64,000 nucleotides of DNA from Chitinophaga barathri (GTDB taxonomy: Bacteria > Bacteroidota > Bacteroidia > Chitinophagales > Chitinophagaceae): the NCBI RefSeq assembly GCF_003807585.1, contig NZ_RMBX01000001.1:248001-312000 (forward strand), read 5' to 3'. Under the pieces are notes generated by a model. It saw only the letters and a list, made by a program, of their open reading frames with translations, was not told the origin of the DNA and searched no databases. How positions within the stretch are numbered: the first letter of the stretch is position 1; every line of letters starts with the position of its first letter. Shown in pieces: positions 1 through 8,341 of the stretch. The translations under genes were made by a program, and so were the position numbers.

Positions 1-2640
1 ATAGTGCAAAAGGACGGCCCGGCCAGGAGCGGTGATGAATTGCATGTTACAGACGGTTTGGGCGACGGGCCTGTTCGGAAAATATATAAGGTCGGTGCGC
101 AGGAAATGGCGTTGGGCGGAGAACTGGAGATACTTCAGCCTGCGTTTACCGCGGGCGCCGCACCCCGCCGCCTTGAAATAAAATTCACCGCCGGCCAGCG
201 CAGCCCGGATGCAACGGTACGCATCCAATTCCCCGCGGTTGTAAACGTTTCGCTGAAAAATACATTGGTCAATGTGATCGGTCGCGGCTTTGTAAGGCTG
301 GATAGCCTGCCCCTGCAATCCATCGGCCGCACAGGAACGAACTATTCTTATTCCAAAGTAGGTGATGCCGATGTCAGCAAAGCAGCGGACGGCTCTACCA
401 TCATCACCCTCCGCCACCTCGATCTCCGGCCGGACAATGGGGCGGATATCATACTCATTGTGGAGGAAGTACGTTTCGCCGCTCCCGGCAAACCCGATAT
501 CAAAGCAGAGTACACCACCGCGCAGCCCGCTGTGCTCACCAGCCCTTCCGCCGTTGCCGCCATTACCGTAAAACGCGGCATCAGCGATTTTGCGCGCGAA
601 CCTTTAAAAGTAAAAACGTACATAGAAACACCGGAGCTATACACCGGCGCCAGTTTCCGCTGGGCTGCCACCGGTAATCCGGAAAACATCCGGCTGATGC
701 AGTCCCTGGACAATGGTAAAAAATGGACGCCTGCCAAAGCCGTGATCCGTGATGGCGGCGCCACCGTTTCCGGGCTGAAGCCCGGTATGCTGTACACTTT
801 CCGGCTGGATGTAAAAGGCACAGGCCCGTCCAATACCGCGAAGTTTTTCACCGGCAAAATGGACATCAGCGGGTTTAAACCTTCAGGAACGGATAACACC
901 GAAGTGATCAACACGGCGATCGATTCGTTGTATAATCTCGGCGGCGGCACATTGCTGTTCAGCAAAGGCGAATACAACGTGCGCACGATCCATCTCCGAT
1001 CCAACGTATACCTTTACGTAAGCAAGGACGCGGTGCTGAAAGGCATGAAAGGCGCAGACGCGCCCGAGCCCACCTGGTTCAGCGATAAAAAATACCGCTC
1101 CGGCACCTCTCCCACCGATCCCGGCCCTTATGACGATCCGGAGAACTATCTCACCAAACAGGACGTGGGCCATCATTATTTTAACAATGCCATGTTCACC
1201 GGCAAACGCCTGGACAATATCAAGATCATCGGCAACGGCCTGATCACGGGCAACGGCAATCTTGTGAACAGTGACAAAGTAATGAGTAATGAGCCAGACA
1301 ACCGGGCGGACAAAATATTTTCCCTGAAGCTCTGCACCAACCTTGAAATTGGCGGCATCCAGCGGAAAGAAGACCTCTGGTATGATGCCGAAAAAGACGA
1401 ACCTTATTACGCTACACCGGATGGCGGCAAGGATTTTAATACGGACAATATGCTCAAAATAGAGCGTGGCGGCCACTTTGTGCTGCTCGCTACGGGCACG
1501 GACAATATTCATGTGCACGATACCTATTTCGGGAAATACAGCACCGGCAATGTGCGGGACATTTACGATTTTATGGCCTGCAATAATGTGGAGGCCGTCA
1601 ACATCTACTCCAAAGTAAGCTCGGACGATATCGTGAAACCCGGCTCTGACTGTTCACTCGGCTTCACCCGCCCCGCCACGCATTACCGGGTGCGCAATAT
1701 TATTGGCGATACGAATTGCAACCTGTTCCAGATCGGCTCCGAAACAGCGGACGACATCACAGACCTTTGCGTGGACAACATATATGTGCTGGGTGCGAAC
1801 AAAGCAGGGTTTTCCATTTCCACGAACGATGGCGCGCATATCAAAGACGTGCACCTGAACTGCGGCCATACCGGCCCCATCCACGCCCGTTCCAAAATGC
1901 TGCGCACCACCGCGCCGTTCTTTATCTCCATTTCCAACCGTGGCCGCGTGATAGGTTCCACGGCTGGTAAATACACCTTTACAGAAAGCGGCAAGACCCG
2001 CAATGAGCTGCTCGTGAAAAATGTGAATATCGGGCGGGTGGAAAACATCATCATCAACGGCATTGACATTTCAGAAGTATACAGCGGCAGCTCCTACGGC
2101 GGCAAACGCTGGAAACCATTCGACGGCACGCAGCGCCGTTCCACCTCCATCATTGCGGGGTACAGCCTGCCGGAATCATCGGCCGTACAGGGCGGGCTGG
2201 ACTTCCGCCTGCCGGACGGGCGGCATACCGGTTATATTCAAAACGTACAGTTCACTGACGTACATATCCAGGACATGGGCGGCAATCCTGCGGACGATGC
2301 TAAAGCCGCGCCACCGGAACTGGGCGTGGGGCAATACAATGTGGGCAACCTGAAGACACAGCCCTCCTATGGTCTCTGGGCCAGACATGTGGACGGGCTT
2401 ACTGTAAAAGCATCCAGCTTTAATTACAAACAAAGGGATGGCCGTTACGCCATTTTCCTGGACGATGTGAAAAAGGCGCAGCTTTCCGGGCTGAAAATGG
2501 TGAAATCAAAGGACGTACAGCACGTGATCGGCCTGAAAGAATCCCCCGATGCGGACCTCAGCGACATCATCTATTATAATGATACCTGGAACAATTCCCC
2601 GCAGCCGCTCAAACCGGCAGAGCTTGTAAAAACGCCATAG
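1..2640 (+). CDS. GH28-like parallel beta-helix protein, 5' end missing
   Basis: The reading frame is open back to base 1, so the true start and any signal peptide lie upstream; GTG at position 4 is only the first possible start in the window. Counting from that GTG, residues 1-190 are beta-rich and unassigned, about 195-285 look like a fibronectin-type sandwich, and from about 295 there is a long right-handed beta-helix of the GH28/pectate-lyase type. The motif SSDDIVKPGSD (Asp541-Asp542) matches the catalytic DD segment of polygalacturonases. The usual Gly-His-Gly just before IGSE is replaced by CNLFQIGSE near residue 573, so activity may be altered or lost. GH28 enzymes hydrolyse pectin-type polysaccharides; substrate here is unknown. 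Probably secreted or surface-exposed. A hairpin follows the stop. The family assignment is fairly firm, the substrate is not. Confidence 0.75.
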   Translation: MVQKDGPARSGDELHVTDGLGDGPVRKIYKVGAQEMALGGELEILQPAFTAGAAPRRLEIKFTAGQRSPDATVRIQFPAVVNVSLKNTLVNVIGRGFVRLDSLPLQSIGRTGTNYSYSKVGDADVSKAADGSTIITLRHLDLRPDNGADIILIVEEVRFAAPGKPDIKAEYTTAQPAVLTSPSAVAAITVKRGISDFAREPLKVKTYIETPELYTGASFRWAATGNPENIRLMQSLDNGKKWTPAKAVIRDGGATVSGLKPGMLYTFRLDVKGTGPSNTAKFFTGKMDISGFKPSGTDNTEVINTAIDSLYNLGGGTLLFSKGEYNVRTIHLRSNVYLYVSKDAVLKGMKGADAPEPTWFSDKKYRSGTSPTDPGPYDDPENYLTKQDVGHHYFNNAMFTGKRLDNIKIIGNGLITGNGNLVNSDKVMSNEPDNRADKIFSLKLCTNLEIGGIQRKEDLWYDAEKDEPYYATPDGGKDFNTDNMLKIERGGHFVLLATGTDNIHVHDTYFGKYSTGNVRDIYDFMACNNVEAVNIYSKVSSDDIVKPGSDCSLGFTRPATHYRVRNIIGDTNCNLFQIGSETADDITDLCVDNIYVLGANKAGFSISTNDGAHIKDVHLNCGHTGPIHARSKMLRTTAPFFISISNRGRVIGSTAGKYTFTESGKTRNELLVKNVNIGRVENIIINGIDISEVYSGSSYGGKRWKPFDGTQRRSTSIIAGYSLPESSAVQGGLDFRLPDGRHTGYIQNVQFTDVHIQDMGGNPADDAKAAPPELGVGQYNVGNLKTQPSYGLWARHVDGLTVKASSFNYKQRDGRYAIFLDDVKKAQLSGLKMVKSKDVQHVIGLKESPDADLSDIIYYNDTWNNSPQPLKPAELVKTP

Positions 2641-2647
2641 ATCCGGC

Positions 2648-2682
2648 GGAAGGGATGGCTCCAAGGCCGGGTTATCCCTTCC
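2648..2682 (+). terminator. Hairpin after the GH28-like gene
   Basis: GGAAGGGAT (2648-2656) is exactly complementary to ATCCCTTCC (2674-2682) with a 17-nt loop. It begins 8 bases after the stop codon at 2640. There is no clear run of T after the stem, so intrinsic termination is likely but not certain. Confidence 0.5.
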
Positions 2683-2730
2683 CTCGAAAATTGTATTAAT
2701 TTTGACGGGTAAACCAAAATTTGTCTATCC

Positions 2731-3201
2731 GTGCGGAAATGGCTCACGAAGCATAAATCCACCATACTCTACACCATTTCACTGGCAATACTGCTGTTCG
2801 TGCTGCGCTGGCTCGAACTGAGGTTCCTTGTGATCAACAACGCTTTCGAGATATATGCCGGCGGTATTGCCATTTTGTTCACCGCCCTGGGCATCTGGCT
2901 GGCGCTGAAACTTTCCACGCCGAAGGTCAATACCGTAGTGGTCGAAAAAGAAGTGTTCCTCCCCCGCCCCCCTGAATTTACCGTCAACGAAAAAGAACTG
3001 GAAAAAACCGGGCTCAGCGGCCGGGAGCTGGAAGTGTTGCAACTGATGGCGGAAGGGCTGAGCAACCAGGAAATCGCCGCAAAGTTATATGTGTCCCTGA
3101 GCACTATCAAAACCCATTCGTCCAAAGTGCTCGAGAAAATGGACGTACGCCGCCGCACCCAGGCCATCGACAAAGCTAAGAAACTGAATATCATACCTTA
3201 A
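2731..3201 (+). CDS. Membrane-anchored LuxR-type transcriptional regulator
   Basis: A 156-residue protein with GTG as the best start; the nearby ATG is out of frame. Two hydrophobic segments at about residues 11-30 and 40-61 are followed by a short linker and a GerE/LuxR helix-turn-helix at 94-152, including LSGRELEVLQLMAEGLSNQE and the recognition-helix region VSLSTIKTHSSKVLEKMDV. There is no receiver domain, so it is not a classical response regulator. The DNA-binding domain would sit in the cytoplasm, tethered to the inner membrane. Such tethered LuxR proteins could act in place or after release, but nothing here shows which. The gene stands alone, followed by a strong inverted repeat. Targets are unknown; the neighbouring DUF4199 gene is the closest candidate. 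Confidence 0.8.
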   Translation: MRKWLTKHKSTILYTISLAILLFVLRWLELRFLVINNAFEIYAGGIAILFTALGIWLALKLSTPKVNTVVVEKEVFLPRPPEFTVNEKELEKTGLSGRELEVLQLMAEGLSNQEIAAKLYVSLSTIKTHSSKVLEKMDVRRRTQAIDKAKKLNIIP

Positions 3202-3210
3202 GAGATTTAA

Positions 3211-3247
3211 TACTTTAGGCTGAAATCCTCAGAATCAGCCTAAAGTA
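3211..3247. terminator. 13-bp inverted repeat between the luxR-type gene and the DUF4199 gene
   Basis: TACTTTAGGCTGA (3211-3223) and TCAGCCTAAAGTA (3235-3247) are perfectly complementary around an 11-nt loop. It lies 10 bases after the stop of the LuxR-type gene and 53 bases before the next start. No T-run follows, so it may be a terminator or an operator for the downstream gene. Confidence 0.55.
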
Positions 3248-3300
3248 TGAGGGAAAACCCATTCCGTTCACGCATTTTTGCAGCATAAAACCTACTACTG

Positions 3301-3834
3301 ATGAAAAAGATCGTATTCATTTTTGGGCTTATCGCGGGGTTAATTGTAACCGCTATGATGATCGGCTCGGTTACCGTCTGTTACAACAACGCGGATTTCG
3401 AGGGGAACATGGTCATTGGCTTTGCGGTGATGGCCCTGGCATTTTCCATGGTTTTCGTGGGCATTAAAAACTACCGGGACAAATACCTGGGCGGGCAGAT
3501 CACTTTCCTGAAAGCGCTGAAAGTGGGATTGCTGATCACCCTGGTGGCGTCCACGATGTATGTGGTCGTTTGGCTGATAGACTTTTACATTTTCATCCCG
3601 GATTTCCTGGATAAATACGAAGTATCCAGGCTGAAGGCCATGGGGCCTGACGGCAAGGCGGACGTGGAAAAGGAAATGGCCATGTACAGGATGTGGTACA
3701 AAACTCCTATCGGCGTAATACTTGTTACATACATGGAAATATTGCCCATGGGCATTCTTATAACATTGATCAGCGCACTGATCTTAAAACGTAAACGAAA
3801 TGAAAATAGTAGTTACCAGCGTGCTGGTGCCTGA
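3301..3834 (+). CDS. DUF4199 family membrane protein
   Basis: A 177-residue protein with four predicted membrane helices (about 4-24, 36-55, 74-97 and 137-162). The pattern of two N-terminal helices, a charged loop with a GGQITFLKALK-type segment and two further helices is that of DUF4199, a Bacteroidota inner-membrane family of unknown function. The start is the ATG at 3301; a -7-like CATTTTTG lies at 3273-3280, one base off the TAnnTTTG consensus. The 3' end overlaps the VOC gene by 35 bases, so the two are probably co-transcribed and translationally coupled. The family call is solid; no biochemical role is known. Confidence 0.8.
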   Translation: MKKIVFIFGLIAGLIVTAMMIGSVTVCYNNADFEGNMVIGFAVMALAFSMVFVGIKNYRDKYLGGQITFLKALKVGLLITLVASTMYVVVWLIDFYIFIPDFLDKYEVSRLKAMGPDGKADVEKEMAMYRMWYKTPIGVILVTYMEILPMGILITLISALILKRKRNENSSYQRAGA

Positions 3835-4189
3835 CCAGGAGAAGGCATTACAGTTTTACACGAACATTCTCGGGTTCGTTAAAAAGACAGATTTCCCCGC
3901 AGGCGGCGCCCGCTGGCTCACTGTAGTAAGCCCTGACGCCACCGAAGGCGTGGAGTTGCTGCTGGAGCCCCTGGGGTTTGATTTTGCCGTTACCTGGCAA
4001 AAAGAACTGTACAGCCGGGGCATTCCCCTGACCGTATTCGGGGTGGATGATGTGGATGTGGAATACAAACGCCTGAAAGACCTGGGCGTAGTGTTCAGGG
4101 GCGAACCCAAACAGGACACCCTTTCCAGGCACGCCATTTTCGAGGACACCTGCGGCAACCTGATCATGATAGCCAAACCGCTCCAATAG
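3800..4189 (+). CDS. VOC superfamily protein (glyoxalase/dioxygenase-like)
   Basis: A 129-residue single vicinal-oxygen-chelate domain. The opening beta strand MKIVVTSVLVPDQEKALQFY and the closing HAIFEDTCGNLIMIA are typical; the Glu in the final strand is the usual metal ligand position. Members include glyoxalase I, extradiol dioxygenases and antibiotic-binding proteins, and this small type is often called a bleomycin-resistance or glyoxalase-like protein without proven substrate. ATG at 3800 lies inside the 3' end of the DUF4199 gene, which points to coupled translation. A strong hairpin terminator follows. Cytoplasmic; metal and substrate cannot be told from sequence. Confidence 0.85.
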   Translation: MKIVVTSVLVPDQEKALQFYTNILGFVKKTDFPAGGARWLTVVSPDATEGVELLLEPLGFDFAVTWQKELYSRGIPLTVFGVDDVDVEYKRLKDLGVVFRGEPKQDTLSRHAIFEDTCGNLIMIAKPLQ

Positions 4190-4278
4190 ATCACAGAGGG
4201 CCGCACCGGAATTGCATGTTTTTTCCTGCTCCCGGAAAGCGGCTGACGAAAAACAGGACAACCAGGATACCTTAACGG

Positions 4279-4315
4279 TAAAGCCTGCACTGGTGCGCCG
4301 CCGGTGCGGGCTTTA
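4279..4315 (+). terminator. Terminator after the VOC gene
   Basis: A 15-pair stem (4279-4293 with 4301-4315, two G-U pairs) closes a 7-nt loop and is followed by TTGTTCTTT. It ends the DUF4199-VOC transcript and lies just before the methyltransferase promoter region. Confidence 0.75.
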
Positions 4316-4357
4316 TTGTTCTTTGACGGGCAGCGGCTCCGCTACATGGATAATGCC

Positions 4358-4365
4358 TATTTTTG
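4358..4365 (+). promoter_or_regulatory. -7 box (TATTTTTG) of the methyltransferase gene
   Basis: An exact match to the Bacteroidota -7 consensus TAnnTTTG, 19 bases before the preferred ATG at 4385. No TTTG is seen at a good -33 distance, so only the -7 element is claimed. Confidence 0.5.
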
Positions 4366-4384
4366 CAGTATAAACCCTTCCCCC

Positions 4385-5119
4385 ATGAAAGATAACTTCT
4401 CCGTCCACGCCGGGAAATACGCAAAGTTCCGCCCACAGTACCCGGACGCGTTGTTTGATTATCTCCTCGGCCTGGTGCCCGCACACGGCGCAGCCTGGGA
4501 CTGCGGCACGGGAAACGGGCAGGTAGCCTCCAGGCTCTCTCAGCACTTCCGGAAAGTATATGCAACAGATATCAGCCGCCAGCAGATCGAGCAGGCCAAA
4601 CCGGACCCGAAGATCGAATACTCCTTACAACCCGCCGAACAGACCACTTTCCCCGATCATACCTTCGACCTCATTACTGTAGCGCAGGCTATCCACTGGT
4701 TTGATTTTGACGCATTTTATAAAGAAGTGAACCGTACGCTGAAAGAAGACGGCGTACTGGCGGTGATCGGTTATGGCCTGTTGCATATCACGCCCGCGGT
4801 GGACACAGTAATCAGGAGGTTGTACGTACAGATCGTGGGCGAGTATTGGGACAGGGAAAGAAAATACATTGATGAAAATTACATGACCATTCCATTTCCA
4901 TACGCCTGCCAGCCCTCCCCGTATTTTGAACATAAAGAAGAATGGTCGCTGGAGCATCTGAAAGGGTATTTGTCTACCTGGAGCGCGGTGCATCATTACA
5001 TACAGGACCGCCGCACGGACCCCGTGGAGCTGATCTCCGACGATCTGAAAGCGGCATGGGGAAAGGAGTCGCTGCTGACGGTGAGGTTCCCGATCTTATT
5101 AAGGGTAGCCAGGGTATAA
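4385..5119 (+). CDS. Class I SAM-dependent methyltransferase
   Basis: The 244-residue form starting at ATG 4385 is preferred over an upstream in-frame start at 4304, because the terminator of the previous gene and a -7 box lie in between. Motif I is WDCGTGNGQVASRL (residues 38-51), the acidic residue closing the second strand is Asp62 (ATDIS), and the post-motif DLITVAQAIHWFD resembles trans-aconitate/Crg1-type methyltransferases, where the Trp-Phe-Asp segment is common. Predicted to be a soluble cytoplasmic enzyme methylating a small molecule with S-adenosylmethionine. The gene is monocistronic, bounded by terminators on both sides. Fold is certain, substrate unknown. Confidence 0.85.
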   Translation: MKDNFSVHAGKYAKFRPQYPDALFDYLLGLVPAHGAAWDCGTGNGQVASRLSQHFRKVYATDISRQQIEQAKPDPKIEYSLQPAEQTTFPDHTFDLITVAQAIHWFDFDAFYKEVNRTLKEDGVLAVIGYGLLHITPAVDTVIRRLYVQIVGEYWDRERKYIDENYMTIPFPYACQPSPYFEHKEEWSLEHLKGYLSTWSAVHHYIQDRRTDPVELISDDLKAAWGKESLLTVRFPILLRVARV

Positions 5120-5143
5120 CAGAGCCCGGCATACAATATAAAG

Positions 5144-5172
5144 AGCCCCTGCGGTATAACACTGCAGGGGCT
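5144..5172. terminator. Bidirectional terminator between convergent genes
   Basis: AGCCCCTGC (5144-5152) and GCAGGGGCT (5164-5172) form a 9-bp perfect stem with an 11-nt loop. It sits between the methyltransferase stop at 5119 and the convergent gene ending at 5182, so it can serve both. Confidence 0.75.
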
Positions 5173-5181
5173 TAAAAATGT

Positions 5182-5589
5182 CTACAAATCAATAAAGTCT
5201 TTCGTCACCTCCGCTATATTCCACCAGCTGTTCACCACGCCGTGTACCTTGATGTCCACGATATAGTCCCCGTCAGGGCCGGGAATGGATACGTGAAAAC
5301 CGTCCACATTCGGGAGAGGCGGTGTGCCGGGCGAATGCGATACATTGGTCATGGGATACGAGCCGATGCCGGCGATGGTCACCATGGGCGTTGAATAGAT
5401 GCCGCCTGATGTAAAATAGGTGATCGAAACTTCCCCACTGCGTCCGTGGAGGGTAAAGTACTCCGTGTCCGTCGTTGCGAACGAGGCCACAGTTTGTGTT
5501 GCCGGGGTCACGGCCGGGTTCATGAAGCTGCTTGCAAAAAACAGGGTGCCGGCCAGCAGGCCGCAGCACAGGATGTTCTTTCTTACCAT
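5182..5589 (-). CDS. Small secreted protein, unknown function
   Basis: A 135-residue protein. An N-terminal basic stretch and hydrophobic core (MVRKNILCCGLLAGTLFFAS) followed by SFMNPAVTP suggests a Sec signal peptide cleaved near residue 25-30. The rest is beta-rich, with alternating hydrophobic residues (EYFTLHGRSGEVSITYFTSG) and a C-terminal NSWWNIAEVTKDFIDL. No family was recognised. It is a single gene, convergent with the methyltransferase and separated from it by a terminator. The signal peptide makes it a likely real exported protein, but the role is unknown. Confidence 0.6.
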   Translation of the reverse strand: MVRKNILCCGLLAGTLFFASSFMNPAVTPATQTVASFATTDTEYFTLHGRSGEVSITYFTSGGIYSTPMVTIAGIGSYPMTNVSHSPGTPPLPNVDGFHVSIPGPDGDYIVDIKVHGVVNSWWNIAEVTKDFIDL

Positions 5590-5701
5590 TGGGTTTTGGT
5601 TTTTATTGAAGAAATCGGGTGAGCGCGAAACAATAAAGAGTCTATAAAGAGTTCTTCAATATGCGCATTAATTCCCGGATTTCATAATTCCCGGCAAGAA
5701 T

Positions 5702-7561
5702 TTATTTCGAAGCCGGCCACTCGCCCAAAGCCTTTACCGCAGCGGTCTGTATGTCTTTTTTCGGCAAAAGGTACACGTTCAGCGCGCCTTTGAAACCAGC
5801 GGGCACGGTCATTTCAAAACCCGTGAGTATAGTGCCTTTGTTCGGCGCATCATAATCTTTATCAGACTGTGTGCTCCAGGTCTTCATCCGCACAGGCAGC
5901 GGCGCGTCTACTTTCAGCGTCAGCGACTGGCCGTTTTTGGAAAACTCGGCTGTATTATCGCCGGTGATCTTCACATCAGCGGGCGTGAGCAGGGTCCAGC
6001 GGATAACAGTTTCTTTTTGCGGTGCAACGATCTCATCGCGTACGAGCACATATTGTTTGTTCACGATCGCGATGCCGCGGACAGCTTTTTCAAGATCGCC
6101 TTTATACAAAGAAGTGATGTCTGTAGTAGCCTGGAGGAAATCTTCGCCACGATTGAACGCGGTGATGGGCGCATCTCCTTCCACGGTTTGCAGATGCCCG
6201 TTTACCGTGAGTGTATTATGCACAAAGTTGTTGTAACGGAATACTTCCCAGCGCTGCGAATTCTGCGCGCGGCCCCAGATCTGTATGCCTTTCGATTCCA
6301 GTGAATTGTAATCCTGCATACCGAAGTCCATGGCCCAGCGTACGCCGTCGCTTTCCATCACGAAAGAACCAGCGTCCATATGCGCGTGATTCACGGAGGG
6401 AGAGCCGCCTTTCATGCCCACGAATATGGCGTTTTTGTCCGTCCAGGAGGTGCGCATCATCGCCACGGGGTTTCTTCCCGCGCCGGTCCACAGGAGAGCG
6501 GAAGGCGGCTGTACGGAGGAAAGAGGGATGTTGTTGTTCCAAAGCATAATAGCGGGCAGCAGGCGGTCGCGCGTGTGCGTTTTACCGCTTTCCAGCCAGC
6601 TTTTCTCTACCCAGAGCAGCGAGGGGTCTTTTTGTTTGCCGGCGAACCAGAACATGGCGGTGTTCAACCCTCCGCCGTTGCCCGCATCGGAATAGTTAAA
6701 GGGCGCGCCGGTGGGGCCGGTCATGTTTTCGAGGTAACCGGCAGTTTGCAGGAAGCCCGGTTTTTCCGTCAGCCCGAAGTCTTTTCCGAACAGTTTTTCC
6801 AGCGCACTGATGAACAGCACATTGAAGCTGGTGCCATATCCCCAGTAACCATATCCTTCGGGGTACGCGCCGCCCGGCTGATAATCCGCCATGGGCAGCT
6901 GAATGGTGGTAATGCCGCGGTTGATGATCTGCAAAGCGAGTTCGGGCCGCTGCTCGTAAATAGCCAGCGCGCCGTACATCATGCCCGCATTGCATACCTG
7001 GTTCCAATTGTGCGTAGCCCGCAGCCAGCCGTTATTTTTCGGGTCCAGCGAGGTTTTCACGCCTTTTTCGAGGATAGCAGCGGAGATGGTTTTGCGGGAA
7101 GAGGCAGGCAGGGCATTGTAGAGCCAATCGTAACCGATGGCCATGCCAAGCGTCATTTCGGCCACATCCAGGAAATGGGATGGGTTCCAGTCCGCAAACG
7201 CGGCGATGGCCAGCATTTCATTTTCCGCGCGGGTGAAATATTTACGGTCACCGGTGGTACGCCAGGCATAGGAAAGATAAAAGAGGCGGCGGATACATTC
7301 GCGGGAAACGCCCAGCAGGCGCCGGCCTTCCAGTTCACGTTGAAGGTTGGGCAGGCCCAGCATCATATCGCTTTCCGCGATGATGGCGTTGTGCATCTTC
7401 CGCCATACAGCATCCGATGCGGCCAGCTTCTTCAGTTGCGCCTCTTCTCCTTTTAATAACAAAATACGCGGATGCCCCGGCACTTCCGTGCTTTTGGGTA
7501 ATGTATCCGTTTGGGCAAAAACGGGCAGGCTCAGGATCATAAAGAGCATGGTAAGTCTCAT
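5702..7561 (-). CDS. Heparinase II/III-like polysaccharide lyase
   Basis: The start was placed at ATG 7561, giving a signal peptide MRLTMLFMILSLPVFAQ; the frame extends 28 codons further upstream, but that extension is charged and not signal-like. The 619-residue product has an alpha/alpha-toroid from about residue 40 to 340, with the conserved ATHNWNQVCNAG segment near 185 and a Gly/Tyr-rich PEGYGYWGYG near 235, then a C-terminal beta-sandwich opened by VNHAHMDAGSF (His392, His394). These are hallmarks of the PL12/15/17/21 group, which cleave uronic acid polysaccharides such as heparinoids or alginate by beta-elimination. The protein is probably periplasmic. It stands alone, with no SusC/D nearby. 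The exact PL family and substrate cannot be settled by eye. Confidence 0.8.
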   Translation of the reverse strand: MRLTMLFMILSLPVFAQTDTLPKSTEVPGHPRILLLKGEEAQLKKLAASDAVWRKMHNAIIAESDMMLGLPNLQRELEGRRLLGVSRECIRRLFYLSYAWRTTGDRKYFTRAENEMLAIAAFADWNPSHFLDVAEMTLGMAIGYDWLYNALPASSRKTISAAILEKGVKTSLDPKNNGWLRATHNWNQVCNAGMMYGALAIYEQRPELALQIINRGITTIQLPMADYQPGGAYPEGYGYWGYGTSFNVLFISALEKLFGKDFGLTEKPGFLQTAGYLENMTGPTGAPFNYSDAGNGGGLNTAMFWFAGKQKDPSLLWVEKSWLESGKTHTRDRLLPAIMLWNNNIPLSSVQPPSALLWTGAGRNPVAMMRTSWTDKNAIFVGMKGGSPSVNHAHMDAGSFVMESDGVRWAMDFGMQDYNSLESKGIQIWGRAQNSQRWEVFRYNNFVHNTLTVNGHLQTVEGDAPITAFNRGEDFLQATTDITSLYKGDLEKAVRGIAIVNKQYVLVRDEIVAPQKETVIRWTLLTPADVKITGDNTAEFSKNGQSLTLKVDAPLPVRMKTWSTQSDKDYDAPNKGTILTGFEMTVPAGFKGALNVYLLPKKDIQTAAVKALGEWPASK

Positions 7562-7738
7562 AAGTGGAATTTTAATGCGGATCAAAATACAAAGATTTCG
7601 ATACTTCCACATCCGCCCGTCCCCATTTTGCCGCATGAATTCCACAGGCGGTAAAATGGCTGGTACAGGGAAGCCCGCTCAGCCGCTATCCGTAATCCTG
7701 GCACAGAATTGTATGTATAATGGCTAAATGACAGCCCG

Positions 7739-7939
7739 ATGGAAAACAGCCGTAAGACGAAACACAACAACCTTCCCGCACAGGAGCTGATGCGACTGGC
7801 CGTAAAATTTAATGTATCCTTCCAAAAAGTGAGAGCGGCGATGTATACGCTAGGCCACGACCTTAAAGATATCGAAGCCTGGTTCCAGGAGAGAAAACAG
7901 AAACTGGAAATTGAATATTCCTACCGGATCATACAATAA
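7739..7939 (+). CDS. Small DUF3606-like protein
   Basis: A 66-residue, charged, helical protein. The segment AVKFNVSFQKVRAAMYTLGH, followed by DIEAWF, resembles the helix-turn-helix of DUF3606, small cytoplasmic proteins of unknown function found in many Proteobacteria and Bacteroidota. It stands alone between two divergent/convergent neighbours, with only 6 bases between its stop and the end of the convergent thioesterase gene. The coding call rests on the family resemblance and good length; function unknown. Confidence 0.55.
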   Translation: MENSRKTKHNNLPAQELMRLAVKFNVSFQKVRAAMYTLGHDLKDIEAWFQERKQKLEIEYSYRIIQ

Positions 7940-7945
7940 CGCCGG

Positions 7946-8341
7946 TCAGGGCGTTTCGCGCAGGCGCTCGTCCGTGTAAGTGATCTCCGTTTTGCCATGC
8001 GGCTTCGGTACGCCGTTTTCATCCACACTTACAAATACTATTTTATCCACTGTGAGAATCGACTTCTGCGTGATCTTGTTGCGCACCTCGCAGGCAAGGG
8101 TGATAGAAGTACGCCCGAAGTGCGTGGCTTTGATACCCAGCTCCACGATATCGCCCTGCCGGGCTGAATTGATAAAATTGATCTCCGACATATACTTTGT
8201 AACACAACCATTGGTGCCCAGCTGGATAATGGCATAAATAGCCGCTTCTTCATCGATCCATCTCAGGAGGCTGCCGCCGAATAAAGTGCCGTGTGCATTC
8301 AGGTCTTCAGGTTTCACCCACTTCCTCGTATAAAAATTCAT
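7946..8341 (-). CDS. Acyl-CoA thioesterase, hotdog fold
   Basis: The 131-residue form beginning MNFYTRKWVKPEDLNAHG at 8341 is preferred over the longer frame to 8410, whose extra 23 residues do not fit the family. The hotdog motif NAHGTLFGGSLLRWIDEEAA (the Asn, the Gly-Gly and the Asp form the active-site region) and the central VTKYMSEINFINSARQGD are typical of YciA/BACH-type acyl-CoA hydrolases. These cleave acyl-CoA to free acid and CoA in the cytoplasm, usually as hexamers. The gene is alone and convergent with the small upstream gene. Confidence 0.85.
   Translation of the reverse strand: MNFYTRKWVKPEDLNAHGTLFGGSLLRWIDEEAAIYAIIQLGTNGCVTKYMSEINFINSARQGDIVELGIKATHFGRTSITLACEVRNKITQKSILTVDKIVFVSVDENGVPKPHGKTEITYTDERLRETP

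Noticed and set aside
6380..7456. A 358-residue plus-strand frame
   Set aside because: Antisense to the heparinase-like gene; no supporting feature.
7719..7730. A TATAATGG box resembling an E. coli -10 element
   Set aside because: Bacteroidota primary promoters use TTTG/TAnnTTTG; a lone TATAAT match in AT-rich sequence is weak evidence.
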